64,000 nucleotides of DNA from Metellina segmentata (GCA_947359465.1 OX375872.1:10796137-10860136), one strand, 5' to 3'. Positions 22,185-32,299 are shown, counted from the stretch's first letter. Made by a program: numbers and translations. Notes: generated by a model from the sequence alone, not told the origin.

Positions 22185-23324
22185 ATGGAAAACCCAAACT
22201 CGACTTCTCCTTCAGTGGAGCAAATATGTAGCAAAAAAATGAAAATAATTTACCGGAACAAAAATTCTTAATCATGGAAAGCAATCAAGGAAATCTGGAA
22301 AACATATCAGCAATTTTTCTTCATTAAACTATATTCGGCATGGTTGGAAAGACGAAGAACATAAAAAACACTAGCAGGAGATGTACTCGTAGAAGTTTTA
22401 AATAGAACACAAGCTTTAAATATTCAAAAAATAAAATCTGTCGGTTCAATAGAAGTGACTGTTACACCCCACAAAACTTTAAATTCATCAAGAGGAGTAA
22501 TTTCAGAATCCGATTTAGTTCATGATACGGAACAAGGTATCTTGGAATCCCTGTCCCAAAAACATGTAATCAATGTCAAAAGAATCGCTATTTTAAAAAA
22601 TGGTCAAAGAATACCCACCAAACACATAATATTATATTTCAATACACCAAGTCTACCAAAGCATGTTAAAATAGCCTATATTAATCGCCCAGTTCGACCT
22701 TTCATACTTAACCCAGTTCGTTGTTTTAAATGCCAAAGATTTGGCCACTCTTTCATGGCTTGCCGCGGCAAAGAGACCTGTGCAAAAGGCTCTAGTACAG
22801 AATATAAGACCGATGTCTGTACGTCATCATCCCTTTGTTGTGTGAATTGCAAAGATGACCATCCATCTTACGCCAAGTCCTGTCCTAAGTTTCGAACCGA
22901 GACAGAAATCCAGACAGTAAAAGTACAACAAAACATTTCATTTCCGGAGGCACGAAAAATTGTTAATGATCGCACCCCAAAACCTGGAATATCTTACTCT
23001 TCAATAGTTAAAAAAACCTTCAAAACTAACGGTACTCAAAGCGATGCAACTGTGTTTAAGCCATCTGACCAACATAAAACTTCAACGAACCAACCTATAA
23101 CGCCTCTTTTTTCTAAAGCATCAGCTACAACATCATCAAATAAAAAACACATAAACCAACCAAATCTATCTATAAATACTTCTTTAAAAAGAGCCATATC
23201 ATCTGAACAGAGTAATATTAAAGTACCAAAAAGTAAATATTACTACATGGAAATCACTACCTTTAAGAAGACAAAATGTTATATTAACACGCCTCCGTAC
23301 TGGACATACTCGATTAACCCATAG
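22185..23324 (+). pseudogene. Jockey ORF1, Gag-like zinc-knuckle protein, frameshifted
   Basis: A likely start ATG is at 22185 (MENPNSTSPSVEQI), but that frame stops near 22270. The main frame is open from 22365 to 23324. It reads LAGDVLVEVLNRTQALNIQK, then SRGVISESDLVHDTEQGILE, then a zinc-knuckle region. CFKCQRFGHSFMAC (about 22721-22762) keeps the full C-X2-C-X4-H-X4-C ligands. In the second knuckle the CAKG (near 22783) has lost its second cysteine. A third cluster is CVNCKDDHPSYAKSC. A Ser/Thr-rich tail follows. In Jockey elements ORF1 binds the RNA and packages it; this copy is broken at the 5' end. Confidence 0.88.
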
Positions 23325-23496
23325 ACACCTCCTCCTTGGAGAAGATCGTTCTATTTGTAACTACTGTATTTGCCCACTAACGGTAAAACGCATTTTAATA
23401 GAATTTTCTCATTTTAATAGTCAACGACTTAAACATTTTAATTCGCGCAAACCTATTCCGAGGTTTTCGTCCCGTTCTTCTAAAACCAAGGTATAA
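23248..23496 (+). pseudogene. Jockey ORF2 C-terminal tail
   Basis: A frame differing from ORF1 reads WKSLPLRRQNVILTRLRTGH and TRLTHRHLLLGEDRSICNYC, then CPLTVKRILIEFSHF. This is the tail after RNase H in Jockey ORF2, normally R-E-LTRLRIGHTR-THS-LL--E-P--C-C---LTVKHIL-EC. The C-X2-C pair of CNYC is present; the later Cys of the ECP position is Phe. It overlaps the end of ORF1, marking the internal deletion junction near 23240. Translation ends at TAA 23494-23496 inside a hairpin. Confidence 0.82.
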
Positions 23497-23513
23497 ACCT
23501 TGGTTTTAGAAGA
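23476..23513. repeat. Perfect inverted repeat with 4-base loop
   Basis: CTTCTAAAACCAAGGT and its exact complement (arms 23476-23492 and 23497-23513, 17 bp) are separated by ATAA. The arm contains the end of the ORF2 tail. Confidence 0.9.
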
Positions 23514-23718
23514 CATGGTTGGAGAGAATCCTCATTCAAATATTTTTAGTTTTTTACATGACATTGGGTTCATATATCACATATAATTTTTGATAGCATT
23601 AATTTTATTATGACATGACTCATTTCATTTTATTACTATATTATGTACCTGATTTTTTATCTTGAGTTTGGCATAATATGTCCCAAGAGGACTCAATGCC
23701 ACAAAACCATATCCAATC

Positions 23719-24257
23719 CAATCTTGTATCCAACCCTCTTCTGTGCAAAACGTCTTTTTCTAATCCCAGATTCAAAAAACTTTATATGTCTTCCACAATT
23801 GCTAGTCAAGCAGTTTCCCAAGTCAGTAAAGAGTTAATGCACTGCCTGATTCAATTGAAAAAATTCGATTCCTTCAGCAATACCAGAGAGTTTCGATTTA
23901 ACAAACCCAATCCTTCTTTGGGCAACACATGACAAAAATTTGACGACATCCATTTTTTCAAAATCGCAGGGTTCAAATACTTACATTCCCAATGAGCTCA
24001 AACTATATTTGCAGCAGCCTCTGTTGTTAAGGGATAGTAGTCCACTTGCATTTTGAGGTCAAAGAAAGACATGTTCGCCTGCATTAGCATTGCTAGCTTT
24101 TAAGTATTTGACAGTTGTTGGAAGTTCAGTGCTATTTGAAAGGTTAATATCTACTCTGAATTCTGTGGTTTCGGATGACCAAAGTCGATTAACTAATCAG
24201 CATATAACTGAGCGAGTATTTATGAGCACAGTAAATAAAAAGTATTGGGTTGAATAG
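23719..24257 (+). pseudogene. hAT transposase remnant, C-terminal part
   Basis: After the Jockey the hAT frame resumes with LVSNPLLCKTSFSNPRFKKL and MSSTIASQAVSQVSKEL. The C-terminal dimerisation region follows: ELKLYLQQPLLLRDSSPLAF, a TGA stop where Trp is expected (near 24054), LAFKYLTVVGSSVLFERLIS and VVSDDQSRLTNQHITERVFM. It ends at TAG 24255-24257. These match the LR-YL-QPLL--S-CPL-FW ... LA-KYL-VVATSVPSERLFS of hAT proteins. The nonsense codon and several frame changes make it inactive. Confidence 0.87.
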
Positions 24258-24719
24258 ATAAAACAATATTAACGAGGTAACTAATGTTTTAACTATTTTA
24301 TTTGTTTGTATACCTTCATTTTGAAACAATTAAGTTTTGGTTTATTTTAGAATTAATGTGAATTTTTGTAACAGTTGTGATGTGATAAATAAAAGCAGTT
24401 AACGATTTATTTGGCATTTCTTATATATAACTTAATAGAAACACCTTGAAGTTTTTAAAAATCGGTTATTTTTTTCCGGTTATTTTTAAAACCGGTTTTT
24501 TTACTCGGTTAAACCGGGGCAGTTATAACCGGACGAGAAAAAAACCGGTTATTTTCTGAGAGTTGACATCCCTAGTTGGCACGGAGGTAACTATCCAATG
24601 CATTGTATGTTGAGGAGCTTTCATTTACACCTATTCAAAAATTGTCTGATGCAAAGCCGGTTACCTTCTCGTCTGAGTTGCACTAAACAACTTGCAATCG
24701 TATTCCAGTGTAAAAAAAA

Positions 24720-25330
24720 TACATTATTACATTAAATTGCAATTAATACGCAATTTCATAAAAATAATTGAGTCTGTGCAAGAACTTTTTTGGGCAATGG
24801 CAGGTGGTTCCTTCAAAATGTCTTCACGTCTGACTGAAATGCAATTCAGGATATGCGAGGCTGGATGATAAGTTGCAATTTGCACAGGTGGGAAATTATT
24901 TCTGGCCATTAAAGAGTGTCATCGTTTTTAAAAGGCCAGATTGAAGCATGGCAAGCATAGAGAAAGTTTTTCTGGGCAAATTTATGGTAAGCAGCTCTCC
25001 TGGTGTTTTCGAGAGACAGTGACGAAAATGTACTGGAGATGATCTGCGCAATTACTTTTTTAAGTGCGGACAAGTGATCTTCCTCTGGTACTTCCAGGTC
25101 AGGACGGTACTTTCTCTTGTGCCAGGTTGCTTATTTGATCCCGATTTTGCTAGTAGGTCAGATTTCTTTTTGCCCGGAATGCAAACATGTGGTGGGATCA
25201 GTTTTATGACTCTGTGATCATATTTACCAAGCATACGACAAGCAATGTTAAGTAATAGACATATTTCCAGAATTGTAAAACGTAGGAAGAGAGTCTCGTC
25301 TAGTGGTAGACGCACTATGACATAGCTGAT
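24720..25330 (-). pseudogene. LINE RNase H remnant
   Basis: The minus strand from 25315 contains HRVIKLIPPHVCIPGKKKSD and LLAKSGSNKQPGT. That is a decayed form of the V-L-WIPAHCGIPGNEKAD-LAK-GS motif of LINE RNase H; His-Cys-Gly has become His-Val-Cys. Farther left (24985-24727) Cys-rich fragments fit the post-RNase H tail, in shifting frames. No reverse transcriptase is seen. Confidence 0.55.
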
Positions 25331-26110
25331 TACAGACTGTCAACCTATTCACATGATGTACTATTTTGTGTTGTTAATCCTCTTGATGGTTGTCTCTATT
25401 AGGAAGACATTACTTGGCCAGATCTGGCTTTTGAGCCTTAAAAAACACTCAACCAATCATCCCAACAGAGCGAATAGCTTCCCGCATTACAACAAGCAAG
25501 CATTACTCAACTGGCGTCTACACTAAAGAAACTGGTTGCGTTCCATGTTAGTTTACTCGGGAGTAGACGTTACGAGTCATTCAGGTCATCGAGTACTTTT
25601 ACAACGGAACAGGTTGACTGGCAGTGAAAAGGCTACTTGTAACTAAAGTGGTTGTAGGGAGAATAGAAAAAGAATGAAAGACAGGAAAGGCCGATCGATG
25701 TTTGGCTGGAATCCATTTCCCACCCCAAAAGAAACCTCAAATCGAATAACCTCTTAAATACACAAGCGTGGATATGAAGATGCAGCGATAACTTTTATTC
25801 AAGACGTTAAATAATACTAAAATCAAAACTAGCCGTGTGTTGTTATTTACTACACGGGAGCATTCTTCACCAAGTCTTAGCAGATATGAATTATTGCTGA
25901 ATTTAAGGGTAGTCGAGAATTCATTTTGGGTTTTCAGTCTCGGTGAGGACTTAAATGTTTGAGACTTTCTGCCCAGCCAAATGTAAGTGACGGTAGTTTT
26001 TCTGCGACTGAACGGATGTTTGCTGAACGTGAAGTCACTTGGATTGTTTCTGGAATACTATTACAGCACTTCAGTAAATAATTCAAAGAATGAATAACGC
26101 CAATTTGATT
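25331..26110. other. Non-coding sequence
   Basis: Nothing recognised. The minus-strand frame at 25934-26191 overlaps a family B copy and is not a gene. Confidence 0.4.
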
Positions 26111-26307
26111 AATCCTCCAAGGGATTCGACGAGATATATTGACTGTTAAATTTGAACCAATTTTGCTAATGACGAGATATCTCGTCATCAAGATTGATGA
26201 TTGAATGCCAAATGATCAAGGTATAGCCATTTTTTAATGATAAATAATAATCCGGCCAGTTTTTCTAATGACCAGATACTAATGACGAGATGTCACTAGG
26301 TGGGTTA
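26111..26307. mobile_element. TTAA family B copy
   Basis: TTAATCCTCCAAGGGATTCG starts it; GACGAGATATCTCGTC is at about 26172-26187; it ends GACGAGATGTCACTAGGTGG GTTAA. An AT-rich interruption lies around 26220-26255. Confidence 0.65.
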
Positions 26308-26754
26308 AACGCTAAAACGGAGATAAGCCACATTTTAAGGTAATCCTCATGGGAGAGCATTCGGTTAACGGAAGTAAAAACTTTGCAAACTATCTGGTTT
26401 GTTTGAAGATCTTTCCTATATGATTTCGCAGTAGTTAGAATTTTTCTCGGTTTAATAAATTTCCCTCTTAATAGATTTACCAATTAAAATATCTCAAAAG
26501 TTCATAACCTGCTTATATGTTGGACCGCTTTCTAGGCAAAAGATAGGCCTATTGGTAGCATTATGTAATTTTCCATCTTATAATTCTTTTTTTTATATTA
26601 CGATTTCATTAATTCCACCTAAACCTGACATACCGATTAACTTCTTAAAAGTTCGTCGCGTGTTGAATAGGACAGTTTGGTAAACAAGAGAGGCAAGAGG
26701 CGCATGAGAGGCATTTTCTGTCAAGCTAAAGGTAGGTGGCGGCAGTGTTTCAGA

Positions 26755-26862
26755 GGCTGAAAGTATGGCATGATCAATTTTGTTAATGACATCTTGCCAT
26801 TAACAAAATTGCTTAGATATTGATGAATAAGATGACTCATCGAAACCACTTGGAGGGTTAAC
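26755..26862. mobile_element. TTAA family B fragment
   Basis: TTTTGTTAATGACATCTTGC and its partly inverted neighbour precede CGAAACCACTTGGAGGGTTAA, the intact right end. Confidence 0.6.
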
Positions 26863-27060
26863 ACTGAAATTCCTCTTATTGGTTGCATTGATGATTTTGC
26901 ACACACACAATCGTTGAAATTACTTCATAATTCTATTTTATTAATATCTATATAAATCTGGTGACATACCGATTAGCAACTGTAACATTTCCAGCATGTT
27001 GAATGTAGCCGTTTCGTGAGCCAAGACATTCTTATTGGTTATTAGCTGGTCAGCTATTGG

Positions 27061-27301
27061 TTAACCCTCCTGGTGGTTGTACTGACGAGGTATCTCGTCA
27101 TTAGTAAAATTAACCAGATCGTATTGCGCGAGAAATTTCATTACTAAAAGAATACATGACCACGGTCATCAGAAGAAATTCGACCAGCTCTTGATCTCGC
27201 CATCATCAGAAAATCGGCAACATCTTGATGACGAGATGTCATTAGCAAGATCGGTCGATTTTGGTGAACGAGATATCTCATCGAAACCACTTAGAGTGTT
27301 G
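27061..27301 (+). mobile_element. TTAA family B, near full-length copy (~241 bp)
   Basis: It starts TTAACCCTCCTGGTGGTTG and contains GACGAGGTATCTCGTC, CATCATCAGAAAATCGGCAA and GAACGAGATATCTCATCG. It ends CCACTTAGAGTGTT, a decayed GGAGGGTTAA. It best shows the unit order of the family. A separate left end, TTAACCCTCCTG, lies at 27333. Confidence 0.75.
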
Positions 27302-27599
27302 AAAGAATCGCTTACTGTCGTAATGGTACTATTAACCCTCCTGTAGCAAAAGATGACCAACCCAACAAGGTCTTGGCTTCACAGGTGCGTCCATTTCCTG
27401 CATATTCGACTGTTTCAAGAAGTATGACGATTTGATAAGAAGTGGAAATGAGAGTGCTCCCACGAGTTGGATTCATCTCCTGGCAGGAAGTGTTGTGTTT
27501 ATGTGAGTATTTTAGATCTCGTGCAGTTATCTGGGTGAATGTCTTCTTTTCCTACTGACATAATGCACCTATGTCTTGAGATCTTCTCCACCTACGCTG

Positions 27600-27621
27600 G
27601 TGCGCAAGGTCTAATGCGCAC
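27600..27621. promoter_or_regulatory. GTGCGCA palindrome upstream of exon 1
   Basis: GTGCGCA (27600-27606) and TGCGCAC (27615-27621) form perfect 7-bp arms around 8 bases, 55 bases before the proposed start site. The half-sites resemble NRF-1/Ewg GCGCA sites, but spacing differs from the canonical motif. The local sequence is less AT-rich than its surroundings. Confidence 0.35.
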
Positions 27622-27673
27622 ATGGATCAGACGAGGTTCCAAACGGCAGCACGAGTTTTTCTTCCTTCTATTT

Positions 27674-27708
27674 TCAGTCGGAGTGAGTGAAGGGGGAAAT
27701 CGACACCG
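27674..27708 (+). promoter_or_regulatory. Candidate initiator and weak downstream promoter element
   Basis: TCAGTC (27674-27679) fits the arthropod initiator TCAGTY. Counting its A as +1, positions +28 to +33 read ACACCG, matching five of six positions of the permissive DPE consensus. No TATA box is seen about 30 bases upstream. It lies 35 bases before the ATG at 27711, giving a short leader. Confidence 0.4.
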
Positions 27709-27710
27709 AC

Positions 27711-27780
27711 ATGTCTCTTCGCAAATGGATTTACATTCTACTCTTCGGTGGATTCATTCTTATTGGAATTCCAACTGCAG
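27711..27780 (+). CDS. Exon 1 of a predicted secreted acidic protein (signal peptide)
   Basis: The ATG at 27711 encodes 23 residues plus one base. MSLRKWIY supplies the basic N-terminal region (Arg4, Lys5); ILLFGGFILIGI is the hydrophobic core; PTA precedes the junction. The exon ends CTGCAG before the donor GTAAGG (27781). The same frame opens 24 bases upstream with another ATG (27687), but that would put an acidic octapeptide ahead of the leader, so the inner ATG is preferred. The phase is 1. Joined to exon 2 (which starts CA-AAC), the split codon is GCA (Ala), giving PTAA-NSDE, a good signal-peptidase site. It could instead be an uncleaved anchor. Spliced partner is inferred. Confidence 0.6.
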
Positions 27781-27869
27781 GTAAGGACCTTCGAAAGAAG
27801 GGGACAACTCAATGTTTTTCACCCAAATTCAATTGGGACTCAAGCAAAAAATTAAATCAAATAAGTTGA

Positions 27870-28870
27870 AGGTGCCCTTGAAGGTTCCACTATTATTGTT
27901 TCCTCACAGATTAGTTCACCCATAAAGAGCACCACATGAAGTACTATCAATTTTAAATTATGTGTACTAAATATAAGTATATTTATTATCATCCAAGGAT
28001 ATTCATTTATACAAGCAGCATATTTAAGAGCAGAGGTTTCCAGAGAGTAGAGTACCAATTTTATGAGTATATCATCCATGTGAACTGATTATCTTAGTAT
28101 CACAAATTGGTTCATTGATCTTATTATACAGTAGTCCCCGCAGAGAACAGCTCCAATTACACAAGTGTAGCATCTATGTGAGCGTATCCTCTATAAATTT
28201 GTTAATTCCGGCAGCATGTTACAGTAGTCTCTGCTAAGAAAAGCACCGATTTTACAAGTGTAGCGTCCATGTGAACTTATCCTCCATTTTTTAATTCAGA
28301 CAGTATGTTATACAGTTATCTGCAGAGAAAATCGCCTATTTTACAAGTGCAGCATACATGTGAGTTTATCCTCTATAGATTTGTTAATTCAGACAGCGCG
28401 TGTTATACAGTATTCTCTGAAGATCTTCAGAGGAAAGCATCTATTTTACAAGGGAAGTATCCATGTGAATTTATCCTCCATATACTAGTTAATTAAGACA
28501 ACATGTTAATTATACAGTCAGTATATTATCAGTCTCTGGGGAAAAAGCACCGATTTTACAAGTGTAACATCTATGCGCATCTTTTATCAACAGATTTGAT
28601 ATTAAATAACATGAAATATAGTAGGTTCTATGGAGAACAACACCAATTTTTACAAGTGTATCATCCATGTGAACTTATTAGTGTCCACACATTAGTGAAT
28701 TCAGATTGCATATTATACAGTAGTCCGCAGACAACAGCTCCGATTTTTCAAATATAGCAGCATCCATGTGAAGGTTACAAGGTTCGTGTGACATCCAAGA
28801 TTTCGTTAATACAGAAAAGTAATATGTTATACAGTAGTTAATCCAGAGAAAATCACCAATTTTAAAACAT
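27870..28870 (+). repeat. Tandem array of a ~98-bp unit in intron 1
   Basis: At least seven diverged units carry ACAAGTGTAGCATCCATGTG, TTATCCTCCATAGATTTG, TTAATTCAGACAGCATGTTA and TACAGTAGTCTCTGCAGAGA. The ACAAGTG-type word recurs near 28158, 28254, 28341, 28449, 28559, 28657 and in decayed form near 28748. Unit length varies from about 87 to 110 bp. A less clear section precedes 28100. It starts within 100 bases or so of exon 1. Confidence 0.8.
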
Positions 28871-29655
28871 TATAACGTTTACATTATAGCATTTCATCTT
28901 TCAAAAGTTCCAAAGTATTCGAATATGTTGAATGGACCGGTATACTTTAAAATTATGTTACATGGATCAAATTAACATTAATATCAACAACCTTACTTGA
29001 AACAATTACATAGATGTGATATCGGATCATATCCTTTTTCATTATCCAAAAAGTCATCTAATGTGACAATTATAATCGAATAATCATAAAAGGTTTAATG
29101 AAATATGACACAATCATTTACATTTCCTCAAGAAATAAATTTAAGTAATAATCAGCAACTTTCACTCAGTTGAAACCTTAAACACTTTCTTCAGAAATTT
29201 ATATTTGTGTACACTACCAAAAATAGGCATATTCAACAGAATGAAGTTGGCAGAAAACGAACGAGATTAAATATATAACAATCAGACGTTCTTCAAAGAT
29301 TCTTTTTAAGACAGTAAATCGAAGTATGCATATATGATAAACTGGGTGTCCTAATATTGTTCGAAATACGGCTTTAAGACAACACTAGTTGTCTACATGC
29401 AAAGATATAGTTCTTCTTTAGATCCTAAACGATGATAGTAAACCACAGAAATTGACATGGATCTTATTTTATCAGTCGGCTAATCTGCATTTTATAACAG
29501 TTTTAAGGACATTTGCCGAATTTGCTTCAGTAATTGCTAGAACAAAAGTTACTCATATTGACGATTCTTCTCAACCTTGCATGTAGCCTTGTATTATTTA
29601 GAAACGAATTTCGTGGATGGCCCCTATTTCTTGAAATATTTTCTTTCTACAAATC
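28871..29655. other. Intronic sequence without recognised features
   Basis: AT-rich; the small frames at 29534-29783 overlap the next element and are not supported as genes. Confidence 0.4.
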
Positions 29656-30760
29656 CAGACGTGGAAAAAAAATCCGGAACCACCTCCTTTATTTCGAGCT
29701 TATTCATACTAGAGCAAATTCAAGGGTATAATTCTTTAGGGAATAACGTCCTCTACAAATTCAAATCCAAAAACACTGCATAAGGGACGTCTTCATATCA
29801 AATTTTGCACAAACAACGAAATTTCTAATGGAAACACCATGTTTTTATGCCATAACCAGAATCTGCATCGTTAAATTAGTCTAAATATGAAATTACAAGA
29901 CTTTAATACCTTTATATCCTGAGATATTCAATCCTAAATTTCGTGTCAATTTCAAAGATCATTGCGACATAGAAAGTCACTATTTGTAAATCGAGATTAA
30001 TTGTAGTTATAGTTACCCGAATTTCAAATTTGAACACAATTTCATACGTACAAGTAAAAATTATTTGCGAATTCTATTATTATATTTACTATGCAATTGC
30101 AAACGATCTAAAAAGTATTATCCGAGGTATGTTCAACGTTTTTTAAACTTTTAGTTGCCCCCTAAAATCGCAATAATGAGGAAAATTTAATTTAGCACAA
30201 AAACTAACTATCGGACTAAGCTGAAATTTTGCATTCCCATACTCAAAGTTGTACTGAATTGATTTGACATCAAAATATAAAGTTCCAATTCATATTCTTT
30301 TTTAAGCATTAATTTAACGATTATTATTGCATACTAAAAACTATTTTTAAAATAAAACATCACGTGGATTTTGTTTGGATTATTTAACAGTAACATGGTA
30401 CAACATATCAGCCCTATAGAAATATTATTTTGGAAGATATGCATAAAAGTCTAAAAAACTGATTTAACGTTAGGAACTCCAATCTTTTCTGTTCCCATAA
30501 TTTATTTACCTAATAATATGAAATTTGGTATCTGAAGTTAAATTTTAAATAAATTCTAAATTGCGTGTTAAAATAGGGAGTCCTATTAAAAATTATGAAG
30601 TTGGTGCTCAGTTTAATATGAAGACGTCCCTTTATGTGCAAACTTTATGCATTTGAATTTATCGAAGACGTTAGTTCCTGTCGACCGCCATCTTTGAATA
30701 TCCTGTTCTGTTAAAATTGCTCGAATGAAGAGGGGTGGCTCGGTTTTTTTTCCGCGGCTG
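29656..30760. mobile_element. Non-autonomous element with long inverted repeats (Tc1-type ends?)
   Basis: The left arm (from CAGACGTGGAAAAAAAATCC, 29656) and the complement of the right arm (from CAGCCGCGGAAAAAAAACCG, 30760 leftwards) match over about 190 bases. Shared blocks include GGGACGTCTTCATAT (29787 and, inverted, 30620), GAGCAA and GAACCACC/GAGCCACC. The right end is followed by TA. A related element is at 54796-55520. CAG termini next to TA are typical of Tc1/mariner-type elements. No transposase is present; the middle has no long frame. Confidence 0.65.
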
Positions 30761-30834
30761 TACACCTGCATACTTTGCTTCGACTCTCCAATCCTCATTA
30801 CTGATATTTGTTTTTTAAAAGCCTGGGATTCTTT

Positions 30835-30920
30835 TTAACCCACCAATTGTTTTCGATGAGTTTTATCATCCATCAAGATCTGGGCAGTTTTACTCATCGG
30901 GTGACAGGATTGCCTAATTA
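30835..30920. mobile_element. TTAA family B fragment
   Basis: TTAACCCACCAATTGTTTTC and ATCAAGATCTGGGCAGTTTT are the family left end; the right end is lost. Confidence 0.5.
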
Positions 30921-30949
30921 TCCAAGAGGAGATCCCCAAGCAGGAAAAA

Positions 30950-31510
30950 AAATTATCTCTTTCCCAGAACTGATGAGAATTTGAGCGAGTTTTTACATCA
31001 GCGGCTGGCTACTACTGGGTAGTTTTTGACGAAACGATAAAGGAGGGACGAATCCGCTGTGTGGAATTGACCTCATAGTTCAATAAAACATATAACTCCT
31101 CAAGACATCAATGCTCGGTCCTTGTAAATTTGGAAAAGTCTCTTCAAGGAATCCAAAAAATCATCAGATCACACCCCAATGTCCAATGTCAAGGCCACTC
31201 ACGTCTTGATGAATGGACAATAGATGTCACACAGAACTGGTGACAATCTTGAGCAGGTTTACGCATCAGAGACTGGCCTTTCAGGGTAGTTTTCGAAGCG
31301 AAAATTAACCACCAGGAGGGTTAAATCCGCTGATCGGAATTTACCTCATTGTTCAAGATAAACATCTTACTGTTTATGGACGTCAATGCTCTCCTTTTGT
31401 GAATTTTGAATATTCCCTCCACGGAATCCAAAAAATATCAGATATACCACTCCAATGTCATTGACAATATCTCGGCCACTTATGTCTTGATGAAGGAACA
31501 AAATACTTTC
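30950..31510 (+). repeat. Two tandem copies of a ~260-bp unit
   Basis: Copy 1 (about 30955-31210) and copy 2 (about 31213-31500) share GAATCCGCTG / AAATCCGCTG, GGAATT.ACCTCAT.GTTCAA, CAAGGAATCCAAAAAAT-type text and GCCACT.A.GTCTTGATGAA. Copy 2 holds a 12-bp insert flanked by TTAA that copy 1 lacks. Confidence 0.75.
31305..31324. mobile_element. Minimal TTAA-flanked family B end (12-bp core)
   Basis: TTAACCACCAGGAGGGTTAA: the 12-bp core is the complement of the family B terminus CCCTCCTGGTGG, with TTAA on both sides. Confidence 0.6.
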
Positions 31511-31617
31511 TCGTCTTGTCTCTCTTTTTCCACTCAACGGTGGTCACTCGGTATTCAGATGGGGTCTTCGATCGTTCATTAACCAATAGGGGAATTATAA
31601 TTTACACTCAGTATCAC

Positions 31618-32297
31618 GATATTTCTGAGTAATGTGGTATTGCTTCTATCACACAACATACTTAGAGACTAAATAAACACATTTATTCAATACATGGATT
31701 CTTCAATCGTAATAAAAATTATCTGTCCCTTTCCTTAAAATAGAATTCTATTAGTCCTACTCATAGAATAGAATTCCTTGGTAAGATTTCGTTACACATT
31801 TTCAAAGAACAAAATTGTTTGGAAATATTATATTTCTCCTTTCCTTAGAATGGAATCCTTCGGATAGATAGATTCTATTGATCCTTCCCTTTGGTAAGAG
31901 AGAGATATTACGTGGCTCTTTCCCTTAGAATAAAATTCTTTAGCAATATTATATATTGCTCCTTTCTAAAGAATCAGTAGGAAAGATTATATTGGTCCTT
32001 TCTTTAGAGAATAAAGTTATTTGATAAGATTATGATGCTCTTTTCTATAAAATATATTCTTTGAGAAATTTCTATTTCTTCTTTCCTAAGAATGAAAACC
32101 TTTCGTATAAGATTCCGTTGCTCCTTACCTTCGAATATAATTCTTTGGTAAGATTATGTTTCTCATTTCCATCGAATTCTTTCTTTATAATAGAATACGT
32201 TGTCATAAAGATCATGATTCGTCCTAAAGATCCAAACTTGTTAGAAGTAATCGAGACTTTAAGCTGCAAGGTGGAATGATGAACCCCTCAGAAAGTT
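31618..32297 (+). mobile_element. TTAA family A copy
   Basis: The left block reads GTAATGTGGTATTGCTTC...GAGACTAAATAAACACATTT, then about ten minisatellite units. The right block is GCTGCAAGGTGGAATGATGA and ACCCCTCAGAAAGTT. The outer TTAA sequences have decayed. Confidence 0.75.
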
Positions 32298-32299
32298 GA

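Larger units (their letters stand above)
21646..23718 (+). mobile_element. Jockey-clade LINE, internally deleted, nested in the hAT element
   Basis: The element is 21655-23709, flanked by TATCCAATC on both sides (21646-21654 and 23710-23718). A GC-richer 5' untranslated region (about 21655-22184) precedes ORF1. ORF1 runs almost directly into the last ~80 codons of ORF2, so the endonuclease and reverse transcriptase are lost. There is no long poly(A) tail. The 9-bp duplication and preserved 5' end argue that a full-length copy, or one already deleted, was inserted as a unit. Confidence 0.85.
20886..24582 (+). mobile_element. hAT element with 8-bp target duplications, carrying a nested Jockey
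   Basis: The element is 20894-24574. Ends are TAAGGATGTCAA (20894-20905) and TTGACATCCCTA (24563-24574), inverted repeats with one mismatch. GTTGGCAC flanks both sides (20886-20893 and 24575-24582). Sub-terminal regions share CCGGTTATT/AACCGGTTTTT motifs in inverted order. Transposase remnants lie at 21301-21645 and about 23719-24257. A 2,055-bp Jockey (21655-23709) with its own 9-bp duplication splits the coding region. Without it the hAT element would be about 1.6 kb, so it was already internally deleted. Confidence 0.93.

Noticed and set aside
21623..22284. Minus-strand frames in the Jockey 5' region
   Set aside because: They are antisense to the untranslated leader and start of a LINE with clear plus-strand coding.
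27687..27869. Exon 1 frame continued through the donor as a 60-residue protein
   Set aside because: The strong donor GTAAGG directly after the leader and the phase match with exon 2 make splicing more likely than a short peptide.
28305..28757. Open frames with repeated CEFILY words
   Set aside because: They result from reading through the ~98-bp tandem array.
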